A DNA stretch of 64,000 nt from Trichobilharzia szidati (GCA_944472155.2 OX235279.1:137550920-137614919); one strand, 5' to 3'; counted from the first letter of the stretch, positions 59,401-60,497 are shown. Numbers and translations: made by a program. The notes: generated from the letters alone by a model not told the origin.

Positions 59401-60497
59401 CTCAGATCTCTTGCCTCTTCGGTCACAATGCCATTTTTGCAATGAAGAAAGAGGGAAGGATAGTATTACTTAATATGTATGAAACAAGGGACGAATAACG
59501 AATTAATACGGTTGAAGGAGACAGCTAAATCTTTCACGTTCAAAAGTTTATTGAAGTTGAAAAGTATAGCACATCATTTCCATCGAATGTTTTAATGTTT
59601 GGTTCAGGTATTAGGTGTTTATGGAATGCATTCATTCAAAGATTTCTGTGCGAAACCTGTGCTATGTTCTTAGACTGATTATCATGACAACAAATAAGAA
59701 AATAGTCACAGAAAGGAATTAGCTGATCTTTGGCAGTATTCTTCATGGTCTAATTAATTATTGCTTTTATAAGTACGTATTTTCCTTCTAATTTTTCTAA
59801 ACACCTAGCTATTTCACCTAGTGTGGCATCAAATCCAGTAACAAATATGGCTACACCTATACGATTCATCAATTTAACCCCATCATCTGACCAACAAATT
59901 TCACACACTCGTTCAAAGTCTTCAATTTGTGTTCAAGATTCGTTAAAACGTCAATCACGTATAGAAAATTCATCTACCAATAGTAGTAATGAATTTTCAT
60001 CATTATCTCATCAGTCGTATATTCCTACGCTATTACCTTATTCTTTACGTCCAACTTTTGCTGGAGCCACTACATCTATTACTAGGAATAGTAATAATAT
60101 TCACAATTCTAATGGTAATGTTTTTAGTAACAACAAGGCAGCAACATCAACAGAGGTAATGGCAACTGCATTATCCCCTACTATAGGGACAATTAATAAT
60201 CATGAACATCAGATGAGTCGAAGTTTTACACTTGGCTCAACAAAATATAACAGTGAAGATTATACAGATTTTTCTGTTGGCTATGGCTATCCAAATAATT
60301 ATCAATCTGGTATCGCAACAATTCGACCTATTACAAGAGCAGAAAGTTCAAATTGTCAGAGTAATAGCTATACTAGTAATAATATTAATCTGAGTATGAA
60401 TAAATTGCCGAATAATCTTTCTTCACCTATCCTTCAACCGTTTCATACAAGTTCAGTTGGATCAACAGATTCAACAACTGGTGATATTTCACCTTAA
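3566..60497 (+). CDS. ROCK: Rho-associated coiled-coil kinase (ROCK), 5'-partial, 15 exons
   Basis: ROCK is a cytoplasmic Ser/Thr kinase activated by Rho-GTP. Its family phosphorylates myosin light chain and the myosin phosphatase subunit to drive actomyosin contraction. Joined exons: 3566-3764, 9634-10050, 11779-12153, 14105-14256, 27462-27905, 28851-28991, 30546-30695, 35342-35362, 35646-35912, 42659-43102, 45914-46156, 46856-47255, 51218-51585, 54410-54698, 59809-60497. Together they give 4599 nt in one frame, with AG/GT at every junction. Visible residues run 1-1532: kinase C-lobe and tail 1-211, coiled coil about 270-750, split PH about 925-1255 with C1 about 1163-1225, then a low-complexity tail. 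The PH-C1-PH order and a QLEAEKHFKHIYKE block that matches vertebrate QLEAEQYFSTLYKT identify ROCK rather than citron, MRCK or DMPK. The N-terminal lobe lies upstream of the window. The 13.2-kb fourth intron could still hide short coiled-coil exons. Confidence 0.9.
3960..4670 (+). mobile_element. LINE 3' terminus with unclassified upstream segment
   Basis: About 4555-4670 carries the 3' end shared by the second LINE lineage in this window (GTGTGGCGACTCGAACTGCTG, then GCAAAGTTCTATGTTGAAAC). The same motif ends copies at 33618-33690, 45000-45070 and 53455-53530, and on the minus strand at 16370 and 38200. The GC-richer segment 3960-4550 has no readable protein homology. The short reading frames it contains on the minus strand look like chance. 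It may be an untranslated or ORF1-side part of the same element, or another repeat. Confidence 0.4.
5934..5990 (+). repeat. Foldback element terminus (solo)
   Basis: GAATTCGCCGAAAAGAGTC followed by TTTGCTGAACG is the terminal motif of the foldback family (21370-21959, 47617-48210). Only the end remains. Confidence 0.55.
6410..6623 (-). repeat. SINE A copy
   Basis: It is read here from the 3' end: GTTCCCAGTGGAACATAGG (tail), TAGCCTCATGGCCAACTTTC (body), then a tRNA-like head whose minus strand has a B-box-like GGTTCAACCCC and terminal GTGCGTCGGTGG. The layout matches 25787-26012. Confidence 0.75.
7795..8410 (+). repeat. Unclassified dispersed repeat, copy 1
   Basis: Matches 17955-18660 in the same orientation. 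Shared landmarks include a TTACTTCATGTT start, GCATGTTCGCCGTTTATTAC against GCATGTTCACCATTGATTAC, GATGCTAACGTGACACAACT, and a GACACTGATC end. Both strands have short open frames of about 80 codons here, but the second copy does not keep them open, so coding capacity is doubtful. I do not recognise the family. Confidence 0.55.
8640..8690. repeat. Penelope-type terminal-repeat fragment
   Basis: GACGTTTCGAGCACAGTTTA followed by ATGCTCAGAAAC is a diverged copy of the hairpin motif found in the Penelope-type terminal repeats at 2460, 13230, 24130 and 36430. Confidence 0.45.
9634..10050 (+). CDS. ROCK: ROCK exon 2: end of kinase domain and AGC tail
   Basis: Residues 67-205. It starts after TTTAAG in phase 1 and ends GCAG|GTAATT. 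The first codons complete NLLCDRSTRLGSQ, and the invariant subdomain XI Arg lies in TRLG. VYNHPWFSVDW aligns with human IRQHPFFKNDQW. An insertion of roughly 20 residues precedes DWTWSNIRACRAPFQP (human WHWDNIRETAAPVVPEL). The AGC tail follows (SDTDTSHF, human SDIDSSNF), then an acidic EEDDEYE patch and a polar linker. The exon ends just before the hydrophobic motif. The region upstream of the first in-frame ATG is coding, because the frame enters from exon 1. Confidence 0.92.
10563..10710 (-). repeat. SINE A fragment, diverged
   Basis: GAGTTCCAAGTGAAACAAAG then GGGCTTCAAGC matches the tail of SINE A in reverse. The body is degraded and the tRNA-like head is missing or unrecognisable. Confidence 0.5.
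11022..11130 (-). repeat. SINE B fragment
   Basis: GATTTCATCATGAGTTGACA, then AGTACTGGACAGCTGTTGCG and a CACACCCACCTGGG stretch match the 3' half of SINE B in reverse (compare 23745-23945). Confidence 0.65.
11779..12153 (+). CDS. ROCK: ROCK exon 3: hydrophobic motif and start of coiled coil
   Basis: Residues 206-330. The split Gly codon joins exon 2 (G) to GT here, giving VFAGFSFSSSHPY, which aligns with the ROCK/AGC hydrophobic motif (human LPFIGFTYYRE). An Asn/Asp/Ser-rich linker of about 65 residues follows (NINTTDNHQQKSDNDDINSK), with no counterpart I know in vertebrate ROCK. The coiled coil then begins (ESQVARLQMQLEDALSLSD). The donor is ACGA|GTAAGT, and the A joins CT of exon 4 to give Thr. 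Confidence 0.88.
12283..12474 (-). repeat. SINE A copy
   Basis: The tail GTGGAACATAGGGCTTCAAG is followed by GCTAGCCTTATGCCCAACCT and then a head ending ACCGACGCAC. It is the same family as 25787-26012 in the opposite orientation. Confidence 0.75.
13091..13915 (+). mobile_element. Small Penelope-like insertion with 13-bp target-site duplication
   Basis: GAAACGCTTAATT occurs at 13091-13103 and again at 13903-13915, directly flanking the element. The element starts GATATAAGAATAAAACTTG and ends ACCCATAATG. It has two inverted terminal-repeat arms (about 13131-13346 and 13733-13902) and a core at about 13370-13765 encoding a GIY-YIG endonuclease-like domain. At about 800 bp it lacks a reverse transcriptase, so it is either an internally deleted Penelope-like element or a non-autonomous derivative moved by one. 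Confidence 0.75.
13376..13765 (+). pseudogene. GIY-YIG endonuclease domain of a Penelope-like element
   Basis: Reading in the frame of the ORF that ends at 13765, the sequence gives IIYKIRCNDCEVNYIGQISR, a GIY-YIG-type start with the Cys pair typical of Penelope endonucleases. It continues LSDHKNLAK, then CSAIAMHALPHNHTIGW, then WRERLITESLFIES and SSLIPEIWK. These match the family's layout (YxGxT...H...A.H....H.I.W...RL..ES..I). An ATG occurs only at 13475, so the domain is N-terminally incomplete and no RT precedes it. It would nick DNA at insertion sites in an intact element. Here it is probably a relic, although the frame is open. Confidence 0.75.
14105..14256 (+). CDS. ROCK: ROCK exon 4: coiled coil
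   Basis: Residues 331-381. It starts after TTTTCTTCTGAAAAG and ends TGGAAG|GTAAAA, phase 0. It encodes a Glu/Lys-rich heptad region (MRCRELESKLSLQEINFKKT, then KEEMERQLENAHAEAAANCS) with no proline, typical of the ROCK rod. Residues downstream of WK in the same frame are intron. Confidence 0.85.
14871..15096 (-). repeat. SINE A copy
   Basis: It is full-length in layout: tail CGTTCCCAGTGGAACATAAG, body GCTAGCCTCATGCCCAACTT, head with minus-strand B box GGTTCGATCCC-like and terminus ACAGACGCAC. Confidence 0.8.
15920..16085 (+). repeat. Repeat family C copy
   Basis: It shares CTCACTTATCCGGAACAAAT, then TACCAGGCTAAGAGCCACAC and TTACCCATTGGTCTAA with copies near 22320-22490 and, more distantly, 26845-26960. 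It is probably SINE-like. I do not recognise the family. Confidence 0.45.
16370..16960 (-). mobile_element. LINE (second lineage) 3' fragment
   Basis: On the minus strand it parallels 38195-38760: a 3' terminus (TTCAACATAGAACTTTGTAC in + orientation), then the region encoding the conserved end of the element (diverged GKEGKSVDEVVKLHRLRWLG type, with AACATTGTCTGTAGAG marking the following cleft). It is riddled with stops and is a decayed copy. Confidence 0.6.
17955..18660 (+). repeat. Unclassified dispersed repeat, copy 2
   Basis: Same family and orientation as 7795-8410. Landmarks are TTACTTCATGTTCC, GCATGTTCACCATTGATTAC, GATGCTAACCTCACACAACT and CAGACACTGATC. It carries more sequence on its 3' side than copy 1 and has no convincing reading frame. 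Confidence 0.55.
20520..21130 (-). mobile_element. Penelope-like element fragment: RT end plus GIY-YIG
   Basis: Minus-strand translation, with frameshifts, gives VENGYPESFI (the RT-thumb NGYP motif) and PPTLSALKMYLYLNLRFDG. It then gives YEFTCSCGARYV followed by ISKRIIEHLP, the Cys-bearing GIY-YIG start, and finally AMAIHML then EICIQKKFVQSLNLQWT (the family's EA.AI....P.LCVQK...L.LPW end). It is broken by stops and frame changes, so it is a dead copy. The palm with the catalytic Asp pair is absent. Confidence 0.7.
21370..21959. mobile_element. Foldback (palindromic) element, 590 bp
   Basis: The two halves are inverted copies of about 265 bp around a loop of about 55 bp (centre near 21665). 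Termini: GTTCAACGAAGAGTCTCTTT on the left and the inverse AAGAGACTCTTCGCTGAAC on the right. The inner arm ends are TTGTACTCAGGGTGCACATG and the inverse CATGTACACCCTGAGTACAA. It has no transposase, and the 60-codon frame inside is incidental. It is a MITE-like or foldback element. Related ends occur at about 3240-3284, 5934, 19290, 20190 and 47617-48210. No clear target duplication was found. Confidence 0.85.
22320..22490 (+). repeat. Repeat family C copy
   Basis: CCCGGAACTTATCTTTCATG, CTAAGAGCTACACTCATCGT and CTGAGCTCGTAAGCCAATGA give the best view of this family. The middle is diverged relative to 15920-16085. Confidence 0.45.
23711..24282 (-). repeat. Inverted-repeat copy A: SINE B plus Penelope terminal-repeat insertion
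   Basis: This 572-bp segment is the reverse complement of 29576-30147 with only scattered differences by eye. The 58-codon stretch starting MEFMGWSLDWVPVAYWST translates identically in both. It holds a SINE B copy (about 23711-24000) followed by a Penelope-type hairpin unit whose full extent in this copy is 24061-24313, bounded by the duplication AGACTTTCAGTGT at 24048-24060 and 24314-24326. Confidence 0.9.
24048..24326 (-). mobile_element. Mini Penelope-like insertion with 13-bp target-site duplication
   Basis: AGACTTTCAGTGT occurs at 24048-24060 and 24314-24326. The 253-bp insert (minus orientation) starts TGATATGAGTATAAAACTTG and holds both inverted hairpin arms (GTTTCGAGCACGAACC and CAATTTGTGCTCGAAATG) with no coding core. 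It is the same unit as the arms of 13104-13902. Confidence 0.8.
25495..25528. repeat. (AT)n microsatellite
   Basis: Continuous AT dinucleotide tract inside intron 4. Confidence 0.95.
25787..26012 (+). repeat. SINE A, best copy, tRNA-derived head
   Basis: The head folds like a tRNA at its ends (GCGTCGG with CCGACGC) and has an A box TGGTATAGCGG at 25796-25806 and a B box GGTTCGATCCC at 25840-25850, both strong Pol III promoter matches. The anticodon arm region GACCATGCACATGGTC forms a 6-bp hairpin with a 4-base loop, so it is not a working tRNA. The body (TTGGGCATGAGGCTAGCAAC) leads to the tail GAAGCCCTATGTTCCACTGG and then GGAAAAAGAAG. That tail matches the 3' end of the RTE-like LINE at 52732-52755. 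Confidence 0.85.
26061..26345 (-). mobile_element. RTE-like LINE 3' end fused to SINE A body
   Basis: 26061-26240 matches the minus-strand 3' end of the RTE copy at 61070-61260 (CACCATGTCACCCTAGGACG, then CCACTCGTCGCTACCCTTT). From about 26245 the sequence switches to SINE A body (GTTGCTAGCTCCACGTCCAA, then CCCTCTTTACC). It could be an insertion or a template-switch chimera. Confidence 0.6.
26845..26960 (+). repeat. Repeat family C, diverged copy
   Basis: ACCAGGCTGTAAACTGCTCA and a trailing GACTGGATGTCAAG segment resemble copies at 15920 and 22320. The similarity is patchy. Confidence 0.3.
27462..27905 (+). CDS. ROCK: ROCK exon 5: coiled coil with QLEAEKHF block
   Basis: Residues 382-529; 444 nt, phase 0 at both ends (TTTACTAG acceptor, GAAAAG|GTAAAT donor). 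It opens SLAQSEEAARQSAETAGSMA and gives an Ala/Glu-rich helix to about residue 423. A 55-residue Ser/Asn/Pro-rich linker follows (RNSLSRVVSPG, then PSDHSDVDAPDNLNSLSL) and interrupts the rod. The helix resumes at INRMEEMARRAHRAENTAQE and carries QLEAEKHFKHIYKE, the best rod landmark for ROCK. In frame before the first ATG there are 18 coding codons. The exon lies between inverted repeats 23711-24282 and 29576-30147. Confidence 0.92.
27906..28850. other. ROCK intron 5
   Basis: 0.9 kb of AT-rich sequence with a short (AT)n patch near 28050-28080. I recognise nothing else in it. Confidence 0.85.
28851..28991 (+). CDS. ROCK: ROCK exon 6: coiled coil
   Basis: Residues 530-576; 141 nt, phase 0. 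Acceptor TTTATTAAAG, donor GCACAA|GTAAGT. It encodes TRELSVLQELYAQNCKMIQR, then TNEKYEAALRAVNEIQQKVG: a helix-forming, proline-free stretch that continues the rod after the QLEAEKHF block. It is too short and low in identity to place by itself. Position and phase support it. Confidence 0.85.
29484..29563 (-). repeat. SINE B fragment
   Basis: TTGGAGGATTTCATCATTAA then AGTACTGGACAGCTATGTCA matches the 3' end of SINE B in reverse, directly next to inverted-repeat copy B. The pair therefore carries SINE B sequence in both orientations within 700 bp. Confidence 0.7.
29576..30147 (+). repeat. Inverted-repeat copy B: SINE B plus truncated Penelope terminal repeat
   Basis: Reverse complement of 23711-24282. 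In this copy the Penelope-type unit is cut at 29576, in the middle of the GTAGAGTATAAC segment, and the outer target duplication seen at 24314 is missing. The SINE B part has a Pol III A-box-like TAGCTTATTGG and a B-box-like GGTTCGGACC. It ends with the family tail AATCCCTACAAAAACCAATA. Confidence 0.9.
30546..30695 (+). CDS. ROCK: ROCK exon 7: coiled coil near Rho-binding region
   Basis: Residues 577-626; 150 nt, phase 0. Acceptor TTTTTTTTTGCAG, donor ACTGAG|GTTAGC. It encodes SAKESAHAASQRAALASSEA, then RIELERMTQAYKKEQAKFSA and TVNKLTE. The last part aligns with human ROCK AQFEKQLLTERTLKTQAVNK then LAEI, in the Rho-binding segment. Downstream residues in the same frame are intron. Confidence 0.85.
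30990..31350 (-). mobile_element. LINE endonuclease-domain fragment
   Basis: The minus-strand frame starting at 31262 gives MSKYGIKVLGICENKWNRSG, which matches the start of an AP-endonuclease domain of RTE/CR1-type LINEs (MxxYxIDILGISExRWxxSG). An upstream GMSARYSER-type stretch corresponds to the preceding WNVRT region. It is diverged and broken afterwards. It shows that full-length LINEs once carried this endonuclease. Confidence 0.6.
32040..32265 (+). repeat. SINE B copy, diverged
   Basis: AGAATTCATTGGCCACTGGT, then GTACGTATTGCCGAAGAATA then GGTTTCCGGTGATTTCTAAT follow the SINE B order seen at 29880-30100. Confidence 0.6.
32360..32600 (+). pseudogene. Unidentified coding relic, homologous to 45389-45613
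   Basis: The frame through 32370-32470 reads TLLSHLKRRSIHYDISSLSP then GYAWHLVES, and another frame gives DMKQEQLSHVL then VTIRSDAFS. The minus-strand frame at 45389-45613 reads MLSELKHNPFLYDISALSPS then RYLVE, followed by ITEEQLSHVLEHVTAHNQFF. Two diverged relics therefore come from one unknown protein. I cannot name it. A mobile-element gag-like protein or a copied host gene fragment are both possible. Confidence 0.5.
33130..33690 (+). mobile_element. LINE (second lineage) 3' fragment
   Basis: TTGAGGTTAGGCGTAGAGTG opens a stretch whose decayed translation follows the conserved LINE end VRRRVLG...SVDE.V.LHRLRWLGHVLRM. The 3' terminus at 33618-33690 (GTGCTTCATAGAGTATGGCC then GTGCGAAGTTTTATG) matches the family end. 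Several stops. Confidence 0.6.
34101..34128. repeat. (AT)n microsatellite
   Basis: AT dinucleotide run next to the Penelope fragment at 34140. Confidence 0.95.
34140..34870 (-). mobile_element. Penelope-like element fragment: RT end plus GIY-YIG remains
   Basis: The minus frame 34575-34865 encodes SFLEKILKSNGYPQRFINKY and ends RLSTSLAIAYPAAKFVPVYR, the RT-thumb/linker of Penelope-like elements. Further 3' on the minus strand are GTNALNSVIARHFLDTGHEV and SLLKPFP, followed by LCPGNW (the GIY-YIG end). The Cys-bearing GIY-YIG start is damaged. It lacks the palm. Confidence 0.7.
34925..35035. repeat. Penelope-type terminal-repeat fragment
   Basis: GGACACTGTGGTAGAACGTG, TGGAAACGTCATCAGTAAAT and ACACTGTGAGACTTTATCA are pieces of the terminal repeat seen at 13830-13900, internally deleted. 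It sits directly 3' (in + coordinates) of the Penelope coding fragment. Confidence 0.6.
35342..35362 (+). CDS. ROCK: ROCK microexon candidate, 21 nt
   Basis: Residues 627-633 (AAKSIKK). A strong pyrimidine tract and TTTGCAG acceptor precede it (35321-35341). It ends AAAAAG|GTTTAC. It is exactly 21 nt and starts and ends in phase 0, so it can be included or skipped without disturbing the frame between exons 7 and 8. The added residues are helix-compatible and lysine-rich. Microexons are known in schistosomes, but nothing here proves this one is used. RNA reads across 30695/35342 and 35362/35646 would decide it. Confidence 0.45.
35363..35645. other. ROCK intron 8
   Basis: 283 nt, T-rich, between the microexon candidate and exon 8. 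No repeats seen. Confidence 0.5.
35646..35912 (+). CDS. ROCK: ROCK exon 8: Gln-rich linker and coiled coil
   Basis: Residues 634-722; 267 nt, phase 0 at both ends (CATAAG acceptor, AAAGAA|GTATGT donor). It opens VLSGKNPDTLELMWLASF, then a short Gln run (QQQQQEQ) and a Ser/Gly stretch. It finishes with a strong coiled-coil segment QLNQRSKENKRLLSEINRLN then DELATLRKE, which aligns with human ROCK RRKEKENRKLHMELKSEREK. Upstream residues of the same frame are intron. Confidence 0.88.
36320..36476 (+). mobile_element. 133-bp Penelope terminal unit with 12-bp target-site duplication
   Basis: ATCAACTCACAT occurs at 36320-36331 and 36465-36476. The insert begins TGATATAAGAATAAAACTTG and contains GGTAGAATGTAATTCCATTA and CTGATGACGTTTCGAGCACA. 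It is one arm only, ending just after the hairpin motif. It fixes the true left end of this repeat family at TGATATAAG. Confidence 0.8.
36885..37510 (+). mobile_element. RTE-like LINE 3' fragment
   Basis: GATGATGAAAATACCTAATC, then ATCACCATTAATGGGAGAAA and ACTCTACTAGGCATCAAGAA parallel the C-terminal half of the RTE copy at 52045-52758 (MKIP..H.....ISINGRNL, SIKNKIRI). The frame is broken repeatedly. A related fragment lies at 40560-40830. Confidence 0.65.
38083..38124. repeat. (AT)n microsatellite
   Basis: 42-bp AT run, among the longest in the window. Confidence 0.95.
38195..39395 (-). mobile_element. Second-lineage LINE, 3' half with RT remains
   Basis: This is the best copy of its lineage. 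Minus-strand frames in order: 39369-39187 has QGCPVFNFTIDVLLDSTL and DPEYADDIVFLG (RT domains with the catalytic ADD); 38988-38755 has DEISERIQKASFAYASLRPL then WRRRDTHLLTKGRVYCSAV and LLYGC; 38758-38564 has VRRRVLGKEGKSVDETVKLH then RLRWLGHVL. These are the standard RT-to-C-terminal blocks of RTE/CR1-type LINEs. The frames are separated by stops and shifts, so it is inactive. The 3' terminus is at 38195 (TTTCAAAATAGAACTTTGCA in + orientation). Confidence 0.8.
39470..39575 (+). repeat. SINE B fragment
   Basis: GGGTGCGTACTGCCGAAGAA, CAACTGTCCATCAACCCC and GGTTTTCCAGTAGTTATCCA match the SINE B 3' half. Confidence 0.6.
39645..39700 (-). repeat. Penelope-like terminal motif, different subfamily
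   Basis: On the minus strand GACGCTTAAAGCGACCTCG, then AAACGTTTGTCAGG: a short CGCTT/AAGCG hairpin followed by CGAAACGTTTGTC. The layout (hairpin then GAAAC) resembles the hairpin motif of the main Penelope-type repeats here but with different sequence. Confidence 0.4.
40190..40830 (+). mobile_element. RTE-like LINE fragment (RT palm and C-terminus)
   Basis: The frame 40197-40463 gives NENATCQVVHNGNLSVAFEV then NTGVKQGCLLSPVMFLIVVN, which is RT domain 4-5, followed by EDLDFVD, where the catalytic F.DD is interrupted by a stop. 40560-40830 continues with diverged NIEKTELME and SIKNKI-type blocks. It is a relic of a subfamily close to that at 58030-58990. Confidence 0.7.
41800..42320 (+). mobile_element. 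LINE (second lineage) 3' fragment
   Basis: GATGAAATTGTGAAGGTGCA then GAGAAGGGTAGGAAATGTGC encode the decayed DE.VKVHQLRRVGNVLR block, and GGTGGTCAAACCCAAATATG the GGQTK block. It is the same order as 33130-33690 and 44480-45070. Confidence 0.55.
42659..43102 (+). CDS. ROCK: ROCK exon 9: end of rod and Gln/Asn/His-rich linker
   Basis: Residues 723-870; 444 nt, phase 0. Acceptor TTTTTTATTAAG, donor TCTACA|GTAAGT. The first 35 residues finish the coiled coil (YENKLRLNESHTVSLESELA then SLKEQLHSV). From about residue 765 the sequence becomes low-complexity and rich in Gln, Asn and His (HYHQYHQLPQQQHNLHNNST), with runs such as NNNNINGNSN. There is no counterpart in vertebrate ROCK, which passes from rod to PH domain with a short linker. 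Confidence 0.88.
43137..43181. repeat. (AT)n microsatellite, just inside the donor
   Basis: AT/CA dinucleotide tract beginning about 35 nt after the exon 9 donor. Confidence 0.95.
44390..45075 (+). mobile_element. LINE (second lineage) 3' fragment
   Basis: Decayed translation follows VRSVLLYGCET..., then AAAGTCTGTCGATGAGGTTA encoding KSVDEV, then GGTGGCCAAAACGAAACCTG encoding GGQNET. The end at 45000-45070 carries the family terminus (GTGTCAACTTGAACTGTTTC). Confidence 0.6.
45389..45613 (-). pseudogene. Unidentified coding relic, homologous to 32360-32600
   Basis: It has an open minus-strand frame of 74 codons: FDTMLSELKHNPFLYDISAL, then SRNPRYLVETELLDVQKYIS, then ITEEQLSHVLEHVTAHNQ. The matching but broken relic at 32360-32600 shows that the protein existed. 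I do not recognise it. It is antisense to ROCK and has no visible partner exon. It could be an exon of a transposon gene or a retrocopy fragment. Confidence 0.5.
45914..46156 (+). CDS. ROCK: ROCK exon 10: linker and first strands of PH domain
   Basis: Residues 871-951; 243 nt, phase 0. Acceptor TTTACAG, donor GCACAG|GTAAGT. The first 50 residues are a polar linker with Asn runs. FKFYGILEFGPKRGKRNKLH then WESCFAQ starts the PH fold, aligning with human ROCK LEGWLSIPNKQNIKKHGWKK then QYVV. The Trp in KLHWES corresponds to the Trp of HGWKK. Confidence 0.88.
46157..46855. other. ROCK intron 11
   Basis: 699 nt, AT-rich. No repeat recognised. Confidence 0.85.
46856..47255 (+). CDS. ROCK: ROCK exon 11: PH domain first half and Asn/Gly-rich insert
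   Basis: Residues 952-1084. Acceptor TTTTATATAG, donor TTCAG|GTTAGT, ending in phase 1. LTRTHLMLWD continues the PH strands (human SSKKILFYND). After about 45 residues with no vertebrate match, VNALYHARSVNSCDVCHERP then EDLPRVFQIIYDRQ aligns closely with human LFHVRPVTQGDVYRAETE then EIPKIFQILYANE. This is the second diagnostic ROCK landmark. The final 47 residues are Asn/Ser/Gly-rich (NNNSNGINANGNNN, then SGVGGGGISNSNSG). Confidence 0.93.
47369..47410. repeat. (AT)n microsatellite
   Basis: TA/CA tract directly abutting the SINE A copy. Confidence 0.9.
47404..47540 (-). repeat. SINE A copy, head and body
   Basis: CCTCCACTCCAACCTTCTCT then GGTAATCGAACCCGGGTCAA and GCGAGCATTCCACCACTAAA: on the minus strand a B box GGTTCGATTACC and a degraded D arm. 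The LINE-like tail is missing. Confidence 0.65.
47617..48210. mobile_element. Foldback element, 594 bp
   Basis: The outer arms are inverted copies of about 170 bp: ATGAAAACAAAACACGTAGA then TCAGCGAAGAGTC on the left, and the inverse ending ACGTGTTTTGTTTTCAT on the right. The inner part (47790-48040) is not palindromic but contains the right-arm sequence of the 21370 element (CATCCTGAGTACAACTCAC). The palindrome extends beyond the family terminus (CAGCGAAGAGTC) into GATCTACGTG-type sequence absent from the 21370 copy. Confidence 0.8.
48485..48580 (+). repeat. Penelope-type terminal-repeat fragment
   Basis: It begins TGATATAAGAATAAAACTTG and continues GTGGTAGAGTGTGATTCCAT, then ends at AGTGTTATATG. 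It is the left end of the terminal repeat, without the hairpin. Confidence 0.7.
48595..48720 (+). repeat. SINE B fragment
   Basis: GGGAGTACTGGGCTGAAGAG, AATCCCAGGTCTTTCATTG and CCAATCAAATCCCTGTAAAT match the SINE B 3' half and tail. Confidence 0.6.
49315..49925 (-). mobile_element. LINE (second lineage) fragment
   Basis: Parallels 38560-39060: on the minus strand the blocks for LWHRRNFCLYIKRPKLRAAV then QVYFTTVRHGFC, a decayed VYC.AVR..LLYG region, followed by a decayed VRRRLLGEEG.S block. Many substitutions and stops. Confidence 0.55.
51218..51585 (+). CDS. ROCK: ROCK exon 12: Ser/Asn-rich insert and first half of C1 zinc domain
   Basis: Residues 1085-1207. A Gly codon split across the junction (G|GT) starts the exon; donor TGTCAG|GTGAGT, phase 0. 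About 80 residues of Ser/Asn/His-rich sequence (SVGSSGLLSTSSQHPSNSR) lengthen the loop between the PH half and the C1 domain. Then GHVLQRILFRSYATCDLCQN, followed by VFHPPLAYQCTDCQ, aligns with human ROCK GHEFIPTLYHFPANCDACAK and VFKPPPALECRRCH. The zinc ligands H-x12-C-x2-C-x15-C-x2-C are all present. Confidence 0.93.
51668..52795 (+). mobile_element. RTE-like LINE, 5'-truncated, 1.1 kb, with (AATA)n-type tail
   Basis: Frame 51639-52202 covers RT: REVIWQLLRYYGVPPTIIHL, NAACQVIHNGKLTEPFEV, GCLLSPMIFLIAVDWIM and LDFADDICLI, so the catalytic F-ADD is intact. One extra Ala codon splits VRQ(A)GC. A one-base shift near 52030 moves the frame to 52045-52758: NIEKTEVMKIPGQHQQ, TSFTYLGSIVSTTGGTDEDI, then the RRVGRPRVTWRR end typical of RTE-clade elements. 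The 3' tail is AATAATAATAA. It is a recent-looking but dead copy. Whether it is SR2-like needs a database search. Confidence 0.88.
53440..53530 (+). mobile_element. LINE (second lineage) 3' terminus only
   Basis: TTTGTGTGCTTTATGGACTG, ACTTGAACAAGTATACTTCT then GTGCGACGTTCTACGCTGAA is the family 3' end (compare 4580-4665, 45000-45070). Confidence 0.5.
54410..54698 (+). CDS. ROCK: ROCK exon 13: end of C1 and second half of PH domain
   Basis: Residues 1208-1303. Acceptor TCTGCATAG, donor CTCAAT|GTAAGC, phase 1. IKLHAWHLENNDYTLPQC completes the C1 domain: after C-x2-C come x4-H-x2-H and a final Cys, the atypical ligand set of ROCK (human HVKCHRDHLDKKEDLICPC). AKAVGVCLLRARTVHDKEQW then MEYLLLAIKTTK is the last PH strand and helix (human SYDVTSARDMLLLACSQDEQ then KKWVTHLVKKI). 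Its Trp before MEYLL is the conserved PH helix Trp. A Ser/Thr-rich linker follows. Confidence 0.92.
55640..56430 (+). mobile_element. RTE-like LINE, endonuclease domain (left part of a split copy)
   Basis: Decayed frames give TMMASYLEWWPHC, then KGVMQREPICSMIMIAGIN, VTIV then NAPMSKAKQ (the QCYAPTN block), then FHRELQTLMENTS and EIVMGDMNAKLGTSN. The last is the hallmark GD(M/L)NAK motif of AP-endonucleases in RTE elements. It breaks off after an LGEVNVN block near 56425 and resumes at about 57340. Confidence 0.75.
56430..57335 (-). mobile_element. Penelope-like element fragment with RT domain, nested in the LINE
   Basis: Frame 57202-56570 (minus) reads NSKDIVITKSDKENATVILD, GVVKVHKSEYPNRPIVHFRN, SPTYELSKYLAMLLNPLKSH and MMVNLYTRIAVNMATEAVRN: the N-terminal, fingers and first palm motifs of Penelope RTs. 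A frameshift near 56580 leads to KFQGKIHKQTEGVAIGSPIS then PIVSDIFMDSWE (palm motif B). The fragment stops at WWRY, just before the expected catalytic V-DD. It has no GIY-YIG part and no terminal repeats, so it is an internal fragment. Confidence 0.85.
57340..59000 (+). mobile_element. RTE-like LINE, right part of the split copy
   Basis: It resumes with the end of the endonuclease (a QVYWLLPTSKSD-type block, then FMQGTLKVKLKPSIKLEI). It then runs through the linker (LNFVITKETFIL) to RT at 58030 (SATCQVIHKGKLSVAFEL, then QGCLL). 58352-58561 gives KTEVMKIPNQQKRHQQRAAV then TSLTYLDSVISTTGGTDEDV. An internal deletion removes most of the RT before 58030. Many stops are present. It is closest in this window to the fragments at 36885 and 40190. 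Confidence 0.75.
59140..59218 (-). repeat. SINE A head only (tRNA-like)
   Basis: On the minus strand GTGCGTCGGTAGCCCAGTGG contains an A-box-like element, then GACCATGCACATGGTCCGG and GTTTCGATCCC (B box). It is nearly the same as the head of 25787-25863, but no body or tail follows. It could be a 5' fragment or a tRNA-pseudogene-like ancestor. Confidence 0.65.
59809..60497 (+). CDS. ROCK: ROCK exon 14: C-terminal Ser/Asn-rich tail and stop
   Basis: Residues 1304-1532 plus TAA. Acceptor TAAACACCTAG. The final T of exon 13 joins CT to give Ser, then ISPSVASNPVTNMATPIRFI. The tail is long (229 residues against roughly 40 after the PH domain in human ROCK1), low in complexity and rich in Ser, Asn and Thr, with Arg-x-x-Ser-type sites such as RSKSS and SRSFT that could be kinase targets. 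It ends STDSTTGDISP. No domain is recognisable. Confidence 0.88.

Larger units (their letters stand above)
54699..59808. other. ROCK intron 14
   Basis: 5.1 kb. About two-thirds is a nested transposon block: an RTE-like LINE (+) about 55640-59000 with a Penelope fragment (-) inserted at about 56430-57335. A SINE A head (-) lies at 59140-59218. 54720-55600 and 59300-59760 show nothing identifiable. Confidence 0.85.
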
